Assembly (NCBI RefSeq): GCF_021869535.1
Contig: NW_026262712.1
Location: 65,504,100-65,568,099 of the forward strand
Source of the DNA: Mytilus californianus
Taxonomy: Eukaryota; Mollusca; Bivalvia; Mytilida; Mytilidae
Direction: 5' to 3'
DNA: 64,000 bases
Below the pieces are notes generated by a model that was given only the letters and a program-made list of their open reading frames with translations, did not search any database and was not told the DNA's origin. The translations under genes were made by a program, and so were the position numbers. Shown in pieces: positions 36,840 through 48,900 of the stretch (its first letter is position 1; each line of letters starts with the position of its first letter).

Positions 36840-37925
36840 AAAAAAAAAAACAAAAAAAAAAACAATAGAACAATAGAACAGTGTTGTATTGCTGCTTTTC
36901 ATCTCAAAGTTAGTTTGATGCCCTTCAACATATGGCAGACGCTTACATCTGACTGTCTTTCATAAGTTTGAGCGAAATTCTTTGCAGATATGGATAACGC
37001 TTAACCTGCCTGCAATTATAGTAAAAAGACGCGGGGTAATGTTACCTAATTAAAGATTATAATGGGCAAAGCATTTAGATCTTGTTTACAATGTCCCTGA
37101 CAATCTCATTGCTAAATACGGAAACATATGTGTAAAATTATTAGCACAACATACTGTTTTTATTAGCACGAAGTAATGTTTTTGAGAAAATAAATTAGAT
37201 CGATGGCATATAAATTGAACATGGTTATCGAAACAGAAAACACGTTAATGTATGGGAAAGAAGCTATGGATGTGGTGTATTCATTTATTTTTGGTGGTTG
37301 TGTAGAGCACTAGCTGCTACATGTATAATTTGAAATATGTTTTTTTTGTCACCAGCTATCATTATTATTGACTGTGCCATCTTATTTTGTTATTTTCCGT
37401 CTTCAAAATTTGGAAACATTCTGTTAGTACATGCGTTAAAATATTAAGAAATATCATATAAGAGATTTCCAATAAAATGATATACGTACGTAACTCGACG
37501 TACGGACCTAATGGGACTGGTTATTGCCAACCATTGAATTTGATTAAATACGTTGCTCAAATTTAAACAAAGTGTTCCACTACTTTTTAAAATCACACTG
37601 GAATTTTTGTCCATATAAAATAATTTTATCATGACGAAAAATGATAGAAATCTTGCATTTTTATTTATCATTAGAATTAAGGTGTGTTCGATTATGGATT
37701 GTTCTGTATTAATTTTGTTTAACTGGAATGCTATCGGAGTCCAATGTATGAAGTGGAACAAAAATTAGAAGTATTAATAGGATGTAGGGCCATATATATA
37801 AATGTTCATTGCATATGTATTTTACATATGCATATTTAGTACGAGAAGATGAATATGAACCAGACTTTGTATTTTACCGCAGGAAGACATGTCATCCTAC
37901 CCGGACACATGATTTTGACCCCGGA
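36840..37925. other. AT-rich non-coding DNA outside the array
   Basis: No gene is recognised. The 105-codon minus-strand frame at 37444-37761 shows no known domain. Confidence 0.35.
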
Positions 37926-37929
37926 CCGA

Positions 37930-38100
37930 CCAAGTTTTGTTCTAATTCTTAATATTGCGTGCTTGGCAGAGAGGTAGCCAATCTTCGATTTGAAACGGGC
38001 CAGGGTCGAGCCTAAGACTTCCGGCCGCACTCGAGCAGTGGTGTAGCTTTCATTGACGCATTGAGGCAACCGCCTAATCAAATTTCGACCATTCAAAAGA
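37930..38100 (-). repeat. GC-richer interspersed repeat, possibly SINE-like
   Basis: The stretch is clearly richer in G and C than its surroundings. On the minus strand it holds GCGGTTGCCTCAATGCGTCA and GCTACCTCTCTGCCAAGCAC. No perfect polymerase III box is seen. Only one copy is present here, so family status rests on composition and memory. Confidence 0.4.
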
Positions 38101-38905
38101 GAGATAAAGAGAATTATATACCATGTACGTCATAGTATAAAGTATACTGAGTGACGGCGGTTCAAAACGTTGACTAATTTACTCTTTACTTACTCTTTCC
38201 TCATTACTACCGTCTTGAAAATTTTCTTTCATAAAATGAACAAGGTAGATGCAAAAATCATTTTTAAGTAACATACAAAGTATACCTCGCTGAAAACTGA
38301 TTCAACCAAGAGGTCATAACTGTGAAACTGATATGACGTTTGATTTTTTTTGGACAACAAACCTGTTTCTTTTGGTGGACAAAATTTTCTACAGACACTT
38401 GGCACTCTTCTGGTACTCTTCTACCTTGGTTAATATAAACAAGACTTCATAGTTCACCCAGTTATTATCATCCATACATTTTGACAAAAGCTAAACGTAT
38501 AAATTAAAAGACATAGTGGATCTTAAACTCAATATCCCCAAATCTGTACAAAAGCATTTTAGAGGAGGTCATACATATAATTCTGTCAATTATTTTTGTT
38601 TTTATCAGGACCTGTCTGTAACTGAATACTGAGAATTAAACCTTTAACCAGCAGTTTCATTGAAATATATTGATTTAATGCGCACTAGAAATATTATTTC
38701 ATGATGAAATTCCACAAATCAGGATGTTTCATAGACAAGATATTTTTGCCAGTGTGTGACCTATCAAGAGTATGATCACCTACACCTATTTTGCGATTCA
38801 TATTTTCAATTAACCGTCCACTCCCTATTGGCATTTACGTCCTTTAACCAAGGTGAGGACTGCGAAGATTCAAATCATTTGCCTCACCAGAAATAAATTT
38901 CAAGT
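38101..38905. other. AT-rich non-coding DNA
   Basis: I see no gene here. Confidence 0.4.
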
Positions 38906-38914
38906 TACGCTACT

Positions 38915-39240
38915 GTCGATTGATTGATAGTTGGTTGCTTAACGTCCAGTGGCAAATATTTCATGCATAATTAACGTGTAGAGAGCCTGTCATTCTTTCT
39001 TTAAGAGGCATCGGATTTAACGTTCCCACTCTGACCGGACAGGACTGCGTACTTGTACATCCCGCACAACAAACGAACTCCCCACTTTGGCAATGGTTTA
39101 ACTGCCGCTCGGAACAAGACCAATAGTGACCATATTTCTATCCCACCGACCACCTTTGAGGGGTTATTGTCAAGGCGAGCGCGCGACCAAAGAGACAGTT
39201 ATGAATATGGAAGATACATACACATGTACGTGTATTAATC
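38915..39240 (-). mobile_element. SINE-like element ending in CACTGGACGTTAAGC
   Basis: On the minus strand it ends GCCACTGGACGTTAAGCAAC followed by a (ATCA)n-like tail. This tail type is shared with the SINEs at 54380-54541 and 60599-60852, which end in GGC(A/G)TTAAACACCAAT. The body is GC-richer than its flanks. Confidence 0.55.
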
Positions 39241-39244
39241 AAAA

Positions 39245-41250
39245 CATTTGCAACAAGAATGTGTGGCCTTAAGACACCGTGCCCTTTCACATGATCATAG
39301 TTCCATGTTCAGTGCACCACTAAATCCGGGTCAAACTATAATTTGGTATATAATTTTAAACTTTTTTTTTATTTAGAACAGAACGGAGGAACGGACGGAT
39401 GCACAGACCAGTAAATATAATATCCCCCTGCTATAATAAGTTGATCATAACACTAAAATGATCATCCTACTTAACAAAACTTCAATCAAATATTCCGTTC
39501 ATGTCCGTTTTTCATACATATTTGTATAAGTTAAACGCCAAACATTTTAGAAAAACAATGTAAGAGCAATGACGTTAAATCACGCATACGTTTGTACGGG
39601 CTCTTCCTAGACTCCATGCATCGTTATAATTAAAGACAAGATATAAAAAAAATAACTGATTCAGTAAAGTGTGTCATATTTTTTTTTGAAGATTTGTCCT
39701 CATTAATTCCATTTGATAAAATTCTACGGAAAGGTGACAAAGTACTATCAGAAAGGTGCAGTGATCTGATATTTTACCTTTGACAAAAGTATCTTGAAAT
39801 AAATTATAGAAGAATGCTAAAAAAAAAAGGAAAAGAAGCAAGTCGTGTACACGTTTTACATCCCGGCGTGTTTGAAACTCTTGTTTTAATCTTATAACTT
39901 TTAAATAAAAAATGAGAATGTGATCTCGCTTCAGATTCAATTATTTTTATTTTTCAAACTGAATTTTGATTTAGTAGCTTTAAGAATTCGTCGTTTGAGA
40001 GATAAATATACGGGTCAACAGAAATGACGAAGTAATGATCGTTGCATTTGATTACCGGTAACTGAATTAATTATTCCCTTTAAAAGTTATTGTTACTGAA
40101 AGCATTCGAAATTTAATAACAAAATATGTAAAGAATTAAAATAGTAGTTTGTGCTATATTTTAAATAGCATCTATTGCAACAAAGTATGTGTATTTAACG
40201 AGCCAAAAATTCATGCAGTCTATGCTCCCCTCCGTCTTCCTTCAATGCAATAGGCCGAGATACGGTCAGATAGGTTGGTTATGTCAAGTAATGTAATTTT
40301 ATTGGAAATCTCTTCTTAAACGCTAGTCTGCCATACGGCATTACTGCTCCTATTATCAGCGTTTTGTTACCATATGAAAGTCCGGTTCGATTCAAATGGA
40401 TAGTGTAACGATCATCATTAGTAATGATTTAATGCTTTATAATTTTAAAATCCGAAACTAACATTGTTCATAGAAAATGTTCCTGAATTTATGAACGAAT
40501 TCAAATTTTCCCATGTAAAGTTTTTTAGAGTTCAATGTTGACTGTCCTTTGATTTTTTACGGAATTTTGTAATACTATTACATATTATTTCCATCACTCA
40601 CGGAAAAAAACATTCTCCTTCCCTTTTTTTTTGCGAATGACGTTTTGCATGACCATTTGAGAGAGACAAAAAAATGTTCTCAATATTTACCGAATACCTA
40701 ATCCAAGAATTCAAATATAGAAAAATATTCAACAAGTGACCGAACAACACATTAATTCACAAATGTGCGTAGCGCATGAGTTTATTTTCATTGACCATTG
40801 ACTTTTTAATAGAAATAAAGTAAAAAATTAAAAGAACTATTTCATTTTCTTCGCATTCTTTGTTGTATTGATGCAACGTCATCGACAACGTCTTGACAAC
40901 ACCCATTGCTGTATGACGTCAGAGGAGTGAAATTATCAGATTTATTTCATGAGAGAAATTATCGGTTTTTGTTTCACTTGGAAATCACGGTAGTTCATTA
41001 CAACCAATGTAATAAATTTCAATACATGTCTGATGATTAATACATGTATGCTTGTAGTTTTCTATAAATTTTGAAAAATTTATTGATATCATCATTTTGA
41101 CTTATAAATAACACAAATTGTATATTTCTTGTCTCATTTGTTAATCCTACACCAACTCAGCTTTTGTATTAGACTAGCTCTATAAATGCTTACAAATTGG
41201 AGACAACTCTTCAAACAGATTTAACATGAAAATATATAATAGCTAATTTG
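39245..41250. other. AT-rich non-coding DNA outside the array
   Basis: No gene is recognised. A perfect short palindrome (TGCGTAGCGCA) lies near 40768. Confidence 0.4.
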
Positions 41251-42099
41251 CGTTGTTGTTGTTGTTGTCGACACTATCCGTTTTCTATACCCCTTTAGTA
41301 TCATCTACATAAAACTGAGTCCTGTAAAACTAAACAATTGTTCAAAAACAAAAGTTACCGTTGAGTAATTTTACTAATATTAAAGTTTATTCCCTCCTGG
41401 TTAACATGATGAAAGAAAGTGTTTATTCTGCTTTTTACTGTTTTATAGTCTCCAATTGTTTTAATCAATTTGGCTTTCGAAATTTGTAAAACAGCTTATG
41501 TCGATTAATAGAGAAAGCGATTGAATAATACTTTGGTGTTGCATAATTGAATGTGTGAGTTAAATACTTTTGAATGCAGCACCACAGCTAAATTTTTGTA
41601 ACCGCTAAACATTCTTCCAATAGTTGAATTCAAAAGGCATCACTGATCTCATAATTTTTTTTCTTATCATAAATGTAGTCTATAAGCTACTACATCTTCA
41701 GTGTAACCAACACAATCGCTATATCAAAGTATGTATGACTTCAACTAAAACTAATTCGTCCATTAATTTGTAAAATTATATCAAATATGGTTGTTTCAGT
41801 AAAACAATTTGTAAGAGACATATAATCAACAGCAATATATTCCAAATGACATTTGTATTGATATACTTTTCACCTAGCAGATTGTTAATCGTTCTAGAAA
41901 GACGATAATATCAATAATACAAAAGACCTTAAGCTATTATGGAAATGCATAAATTGTATTGTATATTTTTTATTCGAAATACTCTTTACTAAGTAAACTC
42001 TTATAGATTGAACTCATTCTTCTTGTTTTCAGCGCAATCTTATATCGACAAGAGAATTGGAAATCTAAGACACACCAGGTTACTTTACATCGTTCATGT

Positions 42100-42745
42100 T
42101 TTCTGTATTTTTTTTTATCAACAATGTAATTATTCTTTAGGAGTGTAAGGGTTCCGTCAACATGCTTAGGTCCGATACTTTTATGTACTTTCTGCTGCCA
42201 AATGGAATTGTACAGAAGCCCATTAAAAGTTGAAAACGTTACTTTATATATTTAAAATGTTTCTATGAATGAAAAAAAGAATAAAACAATGAAAATATTA
42301 ATACATCGCACATATTTTCTGTATTTGTTTTATCAACAATGTAATTATTCTTTAGGAGTGTAAGGATTCCGTCAACATGCTTGGGTCCGTTACTTTTATG
42401 TACTTTCTGCTGCCAAATGGAATTGTACAGAAGCCCATTAAAAGTTGAAAACGTTACTTTATATATTTAAAATGTTTCTATGAATGAAAAAAAGAATAAA
42501 ACAATGAAAATATTAATACATCTCTCATATTTTCTGTATTTGTTTTATCAACAATGTAATCATTCTTTAAGAGTGTAAGGAGTTCCTTCAACATGCCTAG
42601 GTCCGTTACTTTTATGTACTTTCTGCTGCCAAATGGAATTGTACAGAAGTCCATGAAAAGTTGAAAACGTTGCTTTACATATTTAAATGTTTCTATGAAT
42701 GAAAAAAAAATATTGTTCAATGACGATAACTTGACAGTGCTTCAC
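42100..42745 (+). repeat. 215-bp tandem triplication inside B4
   Basis: TCAACAATGTAATTATTCTT starts at 42118 and 42333, and its variant at 42548, a period of 215 bp. The other B copies have a single unit. Confidence 0.92.
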
Positions 42746-43681
42746 TGGATAAGATTTTTAGTATTATTGATTTGCTTAATCTTCTTGCGACGATGAAATG
42801 AGTTGTACCTTGACATAATTATTCAAATGACAGACATATAGACAATTTTTAATCTATATAAAAATGTATTTAAAGAGTAAATATTTTCATTGTTTTAATT
42901 GACCTATATTTCTATATTTGATATGTGTCAAGAATAAATAAACATGTTATCAAATGAGATTAACTTATTTGGTCCAATTGAAATAAATACCTTGTATACA
43001 AGATGTTTACATTTTCGGGACTGAGTAGGTTTCTTGTTTCATGCTTTGCTCTGTGTGTTTGTTTTCCTTTTTGTGTACACCACTTCCTAGTAATTTTGGT
43101 ATTTAATCTAACCATGAAAAAGTACTCATTCAAAATGTATATACTTACAATTCCAATTTTAAGCTACATCGAGACTGTCAAGACAGTTGATTTTTATCGT
43201 CATATAACGTATCTAGAAAGAAAAGTACAAGACGTTTCGTTCTTAGAGTAAAATGTTAGAGATAGCCGTTTTATACCTTTGAATTAACTTTATTATTATA
43301 GCTTAATGTAAGTCGAAGTGGCAATAGTAAAGGTACAAAAGTCCACCAATGTGTGAAGAGTTAATTATGTCTCGATTTAATGATTTTGAACATCAAGCAC
43401 AACATTATTTCGGGGGAGACAATTTTCGTGACGAAAATGTGCGATATATTAAGCGGACAATAAATAAAATGAAATCGACCAAATAAAAGAGGGATTTATA
43501 CTTCAATATTGCTTTAACATACTAGTACATGAAAATAAATGAGGTTTCATCGACTTTGTGTAATTTTGGATTTTTTTTTTTGTGAAAGGCGTGATTTTAT
43601 GTTCTTATCTTAGTCTATTCTATTACTGTTATACTCCATGTTGTTGTTGGTACGAAACATGTAAGAAAATCTCTATTTATG

Positions 43682-43686
<5 letters not shown>

Positions 43687-43736
<50 letters not shown>
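43687..43736 (+). repeat. (CT)25 microsatellite at the end of B4
   Basis: Twenty-five uninterrupted CT units occupy the place where B1 has only GCTCTCTTTCGCC. Leu-Ser runs in open frames over it are artefacts. Confidence 0.97.
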
Positions 43737-43740
<4 letters not shown>

Positions 43741-43754
43741 TTGTCTTCAGTACT

Positions 43755-43910
43755 TTTAAAAACTTTTCATAGAGTTGTAAAGGTTGCAATCACTTAGTAA
43801 ATGAATACCACATTTTCATGTAATGCACATGAACGTGTATACTTTCGGCAATGAGAACAATGCAGAGAACGGCTAAGATGTCCTATACAGAATTTAATCA
43901 TATGCATTGA
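43755..43910 (+). repeat. Array module A6, fragment
   Basis: GTATACTTTCGGCAATGAGA and GCAGAGAACGGCTAAGATGT match A4 at 31370-31420 and A5 at 35860-35910. The fragment lies between B4 and B5. Confidence 0.8.
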
Positions 43911-45753
43911 ATGCAGCACAACAGATACATTTTGATAACAGCTCAAATTCTTAAGTTGAAAATAAAAGGTGTTGCTTAAAATGTATCTCATAATTTTTTG
44001 CGATAACAAACTCAGTCAATAAACTACATCTTCAGTGAAATAGTATTATTGCTTGATCAACGTACGTAGGACTTCAATTAAAACTAACTCACTGATTAAT
44101 TTGTAATGTCAAACATGGCAGTTTCAGTTTAAAGCTTTGTTAGAGACTTATAATCATCCGAATGTTTTTGGAAACGGCATTTGTATTGATATATTTTGCA
44201 CAGATGGTAAATCGTTCTAGAAAGACGTTAATATCAATAATACAAAAGACCTTAAGCTATTATGGAAATGCATTAATTTTATTATATATTTATTTATTCG
44301 AAATCAACTTAACTAGGTAAGCTCTTATAGATTTATCTCATTGTAATAGCTTGTTGCGTGATCTCGCTAATAATTCGTCAATATCACATTTCTCCTGTGG
44401 TAAAAATCATGAATCAAATACCGACAAGAGAATTAGAAACCTAAGACACTCCAGGTTATTTTACATCTATTATATTTTTGTACATGTTTATCCACAATGT
44501 AATTACTTCTGTAGGAGTCTAATGAGTTCCTTCTGCAGGACCAAGTTCCGTTACTTTTATGTGCTTGCTATCGTCACTTGTGTTGTCAAATAGATTTGTA
44601 CGGAAGCACATGCGAACGTTATCTTATATATTTGAAATGACACTATTAATGAAGAAAATAAGCTTTTTCAATGACGATCAAACAATGTAGCTTGACATTG
44701 CTTGACTGGTTTAAGATTTTGAAAATGATTGGTTTGTTTCGTCCTCGTCAGAGGATGGGACGAGTTAAACCTTGACATAATTATTTCAATGACAGACAAA
44801 TGAACATTTAATCAGTGTACAGTTTATCTAAAGACTTAATATTGTTATTGTTTACTGACCTATATATCTATATATGATTTGATATGTGTCAAGAGTAAAC
44901 AAACGAGTAATCAAATGAGATTAACTTATCTGGTCCAATTGATTTGAAATATAAATATAAGATGTTTACATTTTCAGCACTGAAGAGTCGTGATTTTTCG
45001 TTTATTTGTTTTCCTTTTTGTGTATATCACTTCTTAGAAATTCTGAATTCAGTTGAATAAAATTTAACCATAAAAATCACTCTTTTTAAATGTATATGAA
45101 TTTTCATATTCTAACGTAATAGCCCAACCAAACTCTTATTTTATTTCATACAATATCAAGTGTAAGCTACATCGAGATTGTCAAGACAGTTGGTTATTAT
45201 CGAGACGTAACCTATCTAGATAGAATAGAACGAGATGTTTCGTACTCATGGTCAAATTTAGTAGAAAACCTTTTTTATACCTTTGTATTAACTCTATAAT
45301 AGCCTAAAGCTTTAATTTATCGTCGGCATCAGACTTAAGTCGAAGAGGCAATAGTAAAAGTATGAAAGTTCACCTACGTGTGATAAGTAAATCCTGACTG
45401 TTGATCTAGCGATTTTGAACATAAAGCACAATATTTGGCGCGTGCGTGACAATTTTATCGACGAAGATACGCGAGATATTAAGCGGACAAAAAAATGTAA
45501 TAGAACACATAAAACAGTGATATACTTTAATATTACTTTAAATACACGTAATAGTATATTAAAATAAGTGAAATTTCATCGACTTGTGCAAGATTTTAGT
45601 ATTATTTTCAAAATTTTACCTATCATAAACAAGACATTTTGCTTTTTGCACGTCATATCTCCGTTTTTGACTATACGTTCTTAACTTAGTCTATTCTATT
45701 ACTGGTATACTCCATGCTTTTGAAGGTACAAAACATATATGAAAATATCTGTT

Positions 45754-45797
<44 letters not shown>
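43911..45797 (+). repeat. Array module B5, ending in (CT)21 at 45756-45797
   Basis: The B blocks follow in order: CATTTGTATTGATATATTTT, ATACAAAAGACCTTAAGCTA, CTACATCGAGATTGTCAAGA and CTTAGTCTATTCTATTACTG. The closing (CT)21 stands 81 bp upstream of the acceptor of the first recognised receptor exon, so array sequence runs almost to the exon. Confidence 0.87.
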
Positions 45798-45800
<3 letters not shown>

Positions 45801-45878
45801 CGTAAAGTATCTTGCAGGTAAATTGACTTTTGATATGGTATTTAACTACCATTCATTTAATTTTCTTTATCTTTCCAG

Positions 45879-45950
45879 AGACCTTAGTATGAACAACATG
45901 ACTAGCTTTCCTGACAACGCCTTTTTAAAGTTCAGAAAGTTAGAAGAATT
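45879..45950 (+). CDS. LGR2: LGR2-like exon 1 of window: LRR unit 1
   Basis: The exon is 72 bp and phase 2-2, with acceptor ctttccag and donor gtaagt. It encodes one 24-residue LRR starting DLSMNNMTSFPDNAF, which matches the first LRR after the N-cap in LGR4/5/6 proteins. The preceding exon must end in TT or CT so that the first base completes a leucine codon. A (CT)21 tract lies about 80 bp upstream of the acceptor. An open frame that starts in that tract and runs into the exon is an artefact. Confidence 0.92.
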
Positions 45951-48900
45951 GTAAGTATATTTTTCCTGATCTCTATAGCTATTTGTCATCTGTTTGAGTC
46001 AGTTGCCTGCCTTTCGTTAAGTTCATACTCTCTTCTCTAAATATGGACTGTCTATGAACCAAACCTAAGAAATAATATATAGAAAGTTGTGCACGAAAAT
46101 TGCCTATTTTGTTTAAGTTTAGCCAAAAATATCACTAGAGGCAATTCTTGATTCAACTGGTCTGTGACACAAGTAAGTGAAATACGATTCCGATTGTCTC
46201 TTTACCGATTAGTTATTTCGTTTGCGGAGGGTCAGCATACACATCGGGAAAGATGCATCATAAAATTCTAAAGAACTCAAAATGAAAGTAACATCTTCTA
46301 AAACTGTTAACGATTAACTGTAACGCGCCAAATATACCCAACATTTTTGCTTGTACTGAATTTCATGTTTTTGAATGAGTTGTTCTGTATATTTTCAGTA
46401 GTGTTATTACCTTTGCTAATTGATTAATACGATAAGGGGCTTGGAAATGGATATACGAATGCGGAACGACTGAAACTAACGTTAACATACCTAAACAACA
46501 TTTTATTTATTACAAGGACAATTTTTTAAAAATAGCTTTGATTTTCACACAATAAAACTATTGCTTTTTCATGTTAAGGCATTTTATACACAAACAAAGC
46601 TTTTCACAAAACATTATATACATACGTTCTTTGGGGTTACACTGTGTTAGGATCAAATTAGAATAACAATTTAAAAATCCGAATCGGTTTTCTGGATTTA
46701 CCTTTACAAGGAACGCTAAAACCCAAGCATTTCAAAAGCAGGAATGTATAAATGCATAGAAACAGTCGTAACTGTATGCCCAAAACAAAAAAAGACTCGA
46801 TTTATCTTTTTACAGCATTTCATTGCGTGGAAAATAAGACTCATTGGTATCATTGGACAAGTGAATAGTCCTATTGGTATTTCTTTATTTCAGGCGACTT
46901 GCAGGGAACAAATTAACAGACATTCCACCTAAAGCTTTTCAGGATCTTTACTTCTTAAAAGTTATGTGAGTATTCATATTTCAGATTAAATCTATTGACA
47001 ATTGAAAACGCGCACTTTTATTGTAGCAAAATATATCCGTTTCAATCTTTAAAGGGTTCAGGAAAAGTCATAAAGTTTGATTTACAGATGTTTTTTTCTA
47101 AAATGGCAAGAATTCCAAACTATTGGATATAATCATACTTTGGAAAAGTGTTTGTCTTGATTTTTTCTAAAGTCCTACAAGTTTCATAAGCGTTTTTTTT
47201 CAGTTTTGCTTGGTAAAACGATGTAACCAGACCTCAAAATGTGTTTCGTATTAACCATGACATCAGCGTTAGACTTAGGAAATACATGTATATTAAATTT
47301 AGCATATCCATATAAAGTACTATTTTTAATCTTTATAGTGGGGAAGACAGTCTTCGACAACAAGCGACACCGTAATCTTAACTGTTTATAAAAATATGAA
47401 ATTCACATTTTTGAAAAACTTGGAAAAAACAGCTTATGACAAATTAAACTAAATGACTCTTAGAGATCCGTGATATTCAAAAGTGAAATAGCAAAAATAC
47501 CGAACTCCAAGAAAAATTCAAAACGGAAATTCCCTTATCAAATGGCAAAGTCAAAAGCTCAAACACATCAAACGAATGGAAAACAACTGTCATATTCCTG
47601 ACTTGATACAGGCATTTCCTTATCTAGAAAACACAAACAAATAAATGCAAAAATAGGAATACCAATAATGTATCTACATATCCTTTTAAACGAATTTTGA
47701 TGTCTAATTCGATCATTTCCTAGTACAATTTGATGGAAGATTAATAGTAACTTAATTTCCGATTAACTGATATGTCAAGGGAGAGAACGACATTAAAGAA
47801 AATTATCGCAGACAGCAATGGTATCCTGAAGAAGTCAATTAAACAACAATTGTATGTGTTCTTAAGATCAAATAGAACACACGCACTTCGAAATTCTTTG
47901 AAACATGCAACCATAAAATTGTAGCTGCATATTACTATATTCAAAGTCCTTGTAAATCAATATTCTTACAAAAGTTTTACTGCAAGAAAGTACAGTCTTC
48001 ATGTTTACGAATGAAGCTTAACACAAATTTCAACTTACCATAAATATCATGACGTTGTCACATGCGGAACAGGATATAGTTACCCTTTTGTGAGCACCTT
48101 ATATCATCTCCGGTTTTTTCTAAGTGCTCGTGTTGCTCAGTCTTTAGTTTTTAATGTAGTTTTTTTAGACCGTTGTTTGTCTTTTCTTCGTTTTTTTCCC
48201 ATGATTTTTTTCGGTCTCTTTTCGACTTATGAATTTTGATACTCCCTGTATATTTCTCGCCTCTTTTTACCTTAATGAAATTGAGTATCATTTAACATAG
48301 TTGACTGATTCAAAAATTCAAAGAATTCAGATCTTGGAGCCAACAAATACCAAACACATATTCAGTCAACCATAAAGCAAACGTTCTTTGCTATATTTGT
48401 TGTCCGTCTTAAAAATTATTGTAAGAAATTCATCAATATGATTATATGAAAATGTAAGATTCTTTTATAAAAATTAATTTGCATGTCTATTATTTCTACA
48501 AAGAGAAAAGGTAAATTTTAACATTCAACTCGGTAATGTTCCAGTATAGAAATAACACATAGCTGAGAGGGTGATAGAGCAGATTGTTACCCCGAGAAAA
48601 TATTGTCAACTGAGGCGAAGCCAAGTTTGACAATGTCTTTTCGAGGGGTAACAATCTGCTCTATCACCCTCTCAGATATGTGTTATTTGATTTATTATAC
48701 TAAAATGTTCAGTTATTACTGTCTATCAAATTCCAAATTCAAAGTAATAAACTATGATGTGTTGTACATAACAATCATCCATATTTTTTAAGACGCACAC
48801 TTGATCAAGCGTCTCAGTGAATGGTAATAAAGTATTGCCATGAGAAAGAGTATATAAATTATATACCTCATATTAACCAATCAAAATCTGGCGTTTTGCC

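Larger units (their letters stand above)
41251..43740 (+). repeat. Array module B4
   Basis: GTTGTTGTTGTTGTTGTCGA near the start matches B2 at 33078. The later blocks follow the B order: CATTTGTATTGATATACTTT, ATACAAAAGACCTTAAGCTA, GCTACATCGAGACTGTCAAG and TTAGTCTATTCTATTACTGT. It contains a 215-bp triplication and ends in (CT)25. Confidence 0.86.

Noticed and set aside
37444-37761. 105-codon open frame on -
   Set aside because: No recognisable motif and isolated in AT-rich DNA; chance is the simpler explanation.
43582-43797. Ser-Leu repeat frame
   Set aside because: It is translation of the (CT)25 microsatellite; the homologous B1 and B2 copies have no such frame.
45739-45954. Open frame with Ser-Leu repeats running into the first LRR exon
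   Set aside because: The N-terminal half translates the (CT)21 tract and intron. The AG acceptor at 45877-45878 and the phase of all later exons show that coding starts at 45879.
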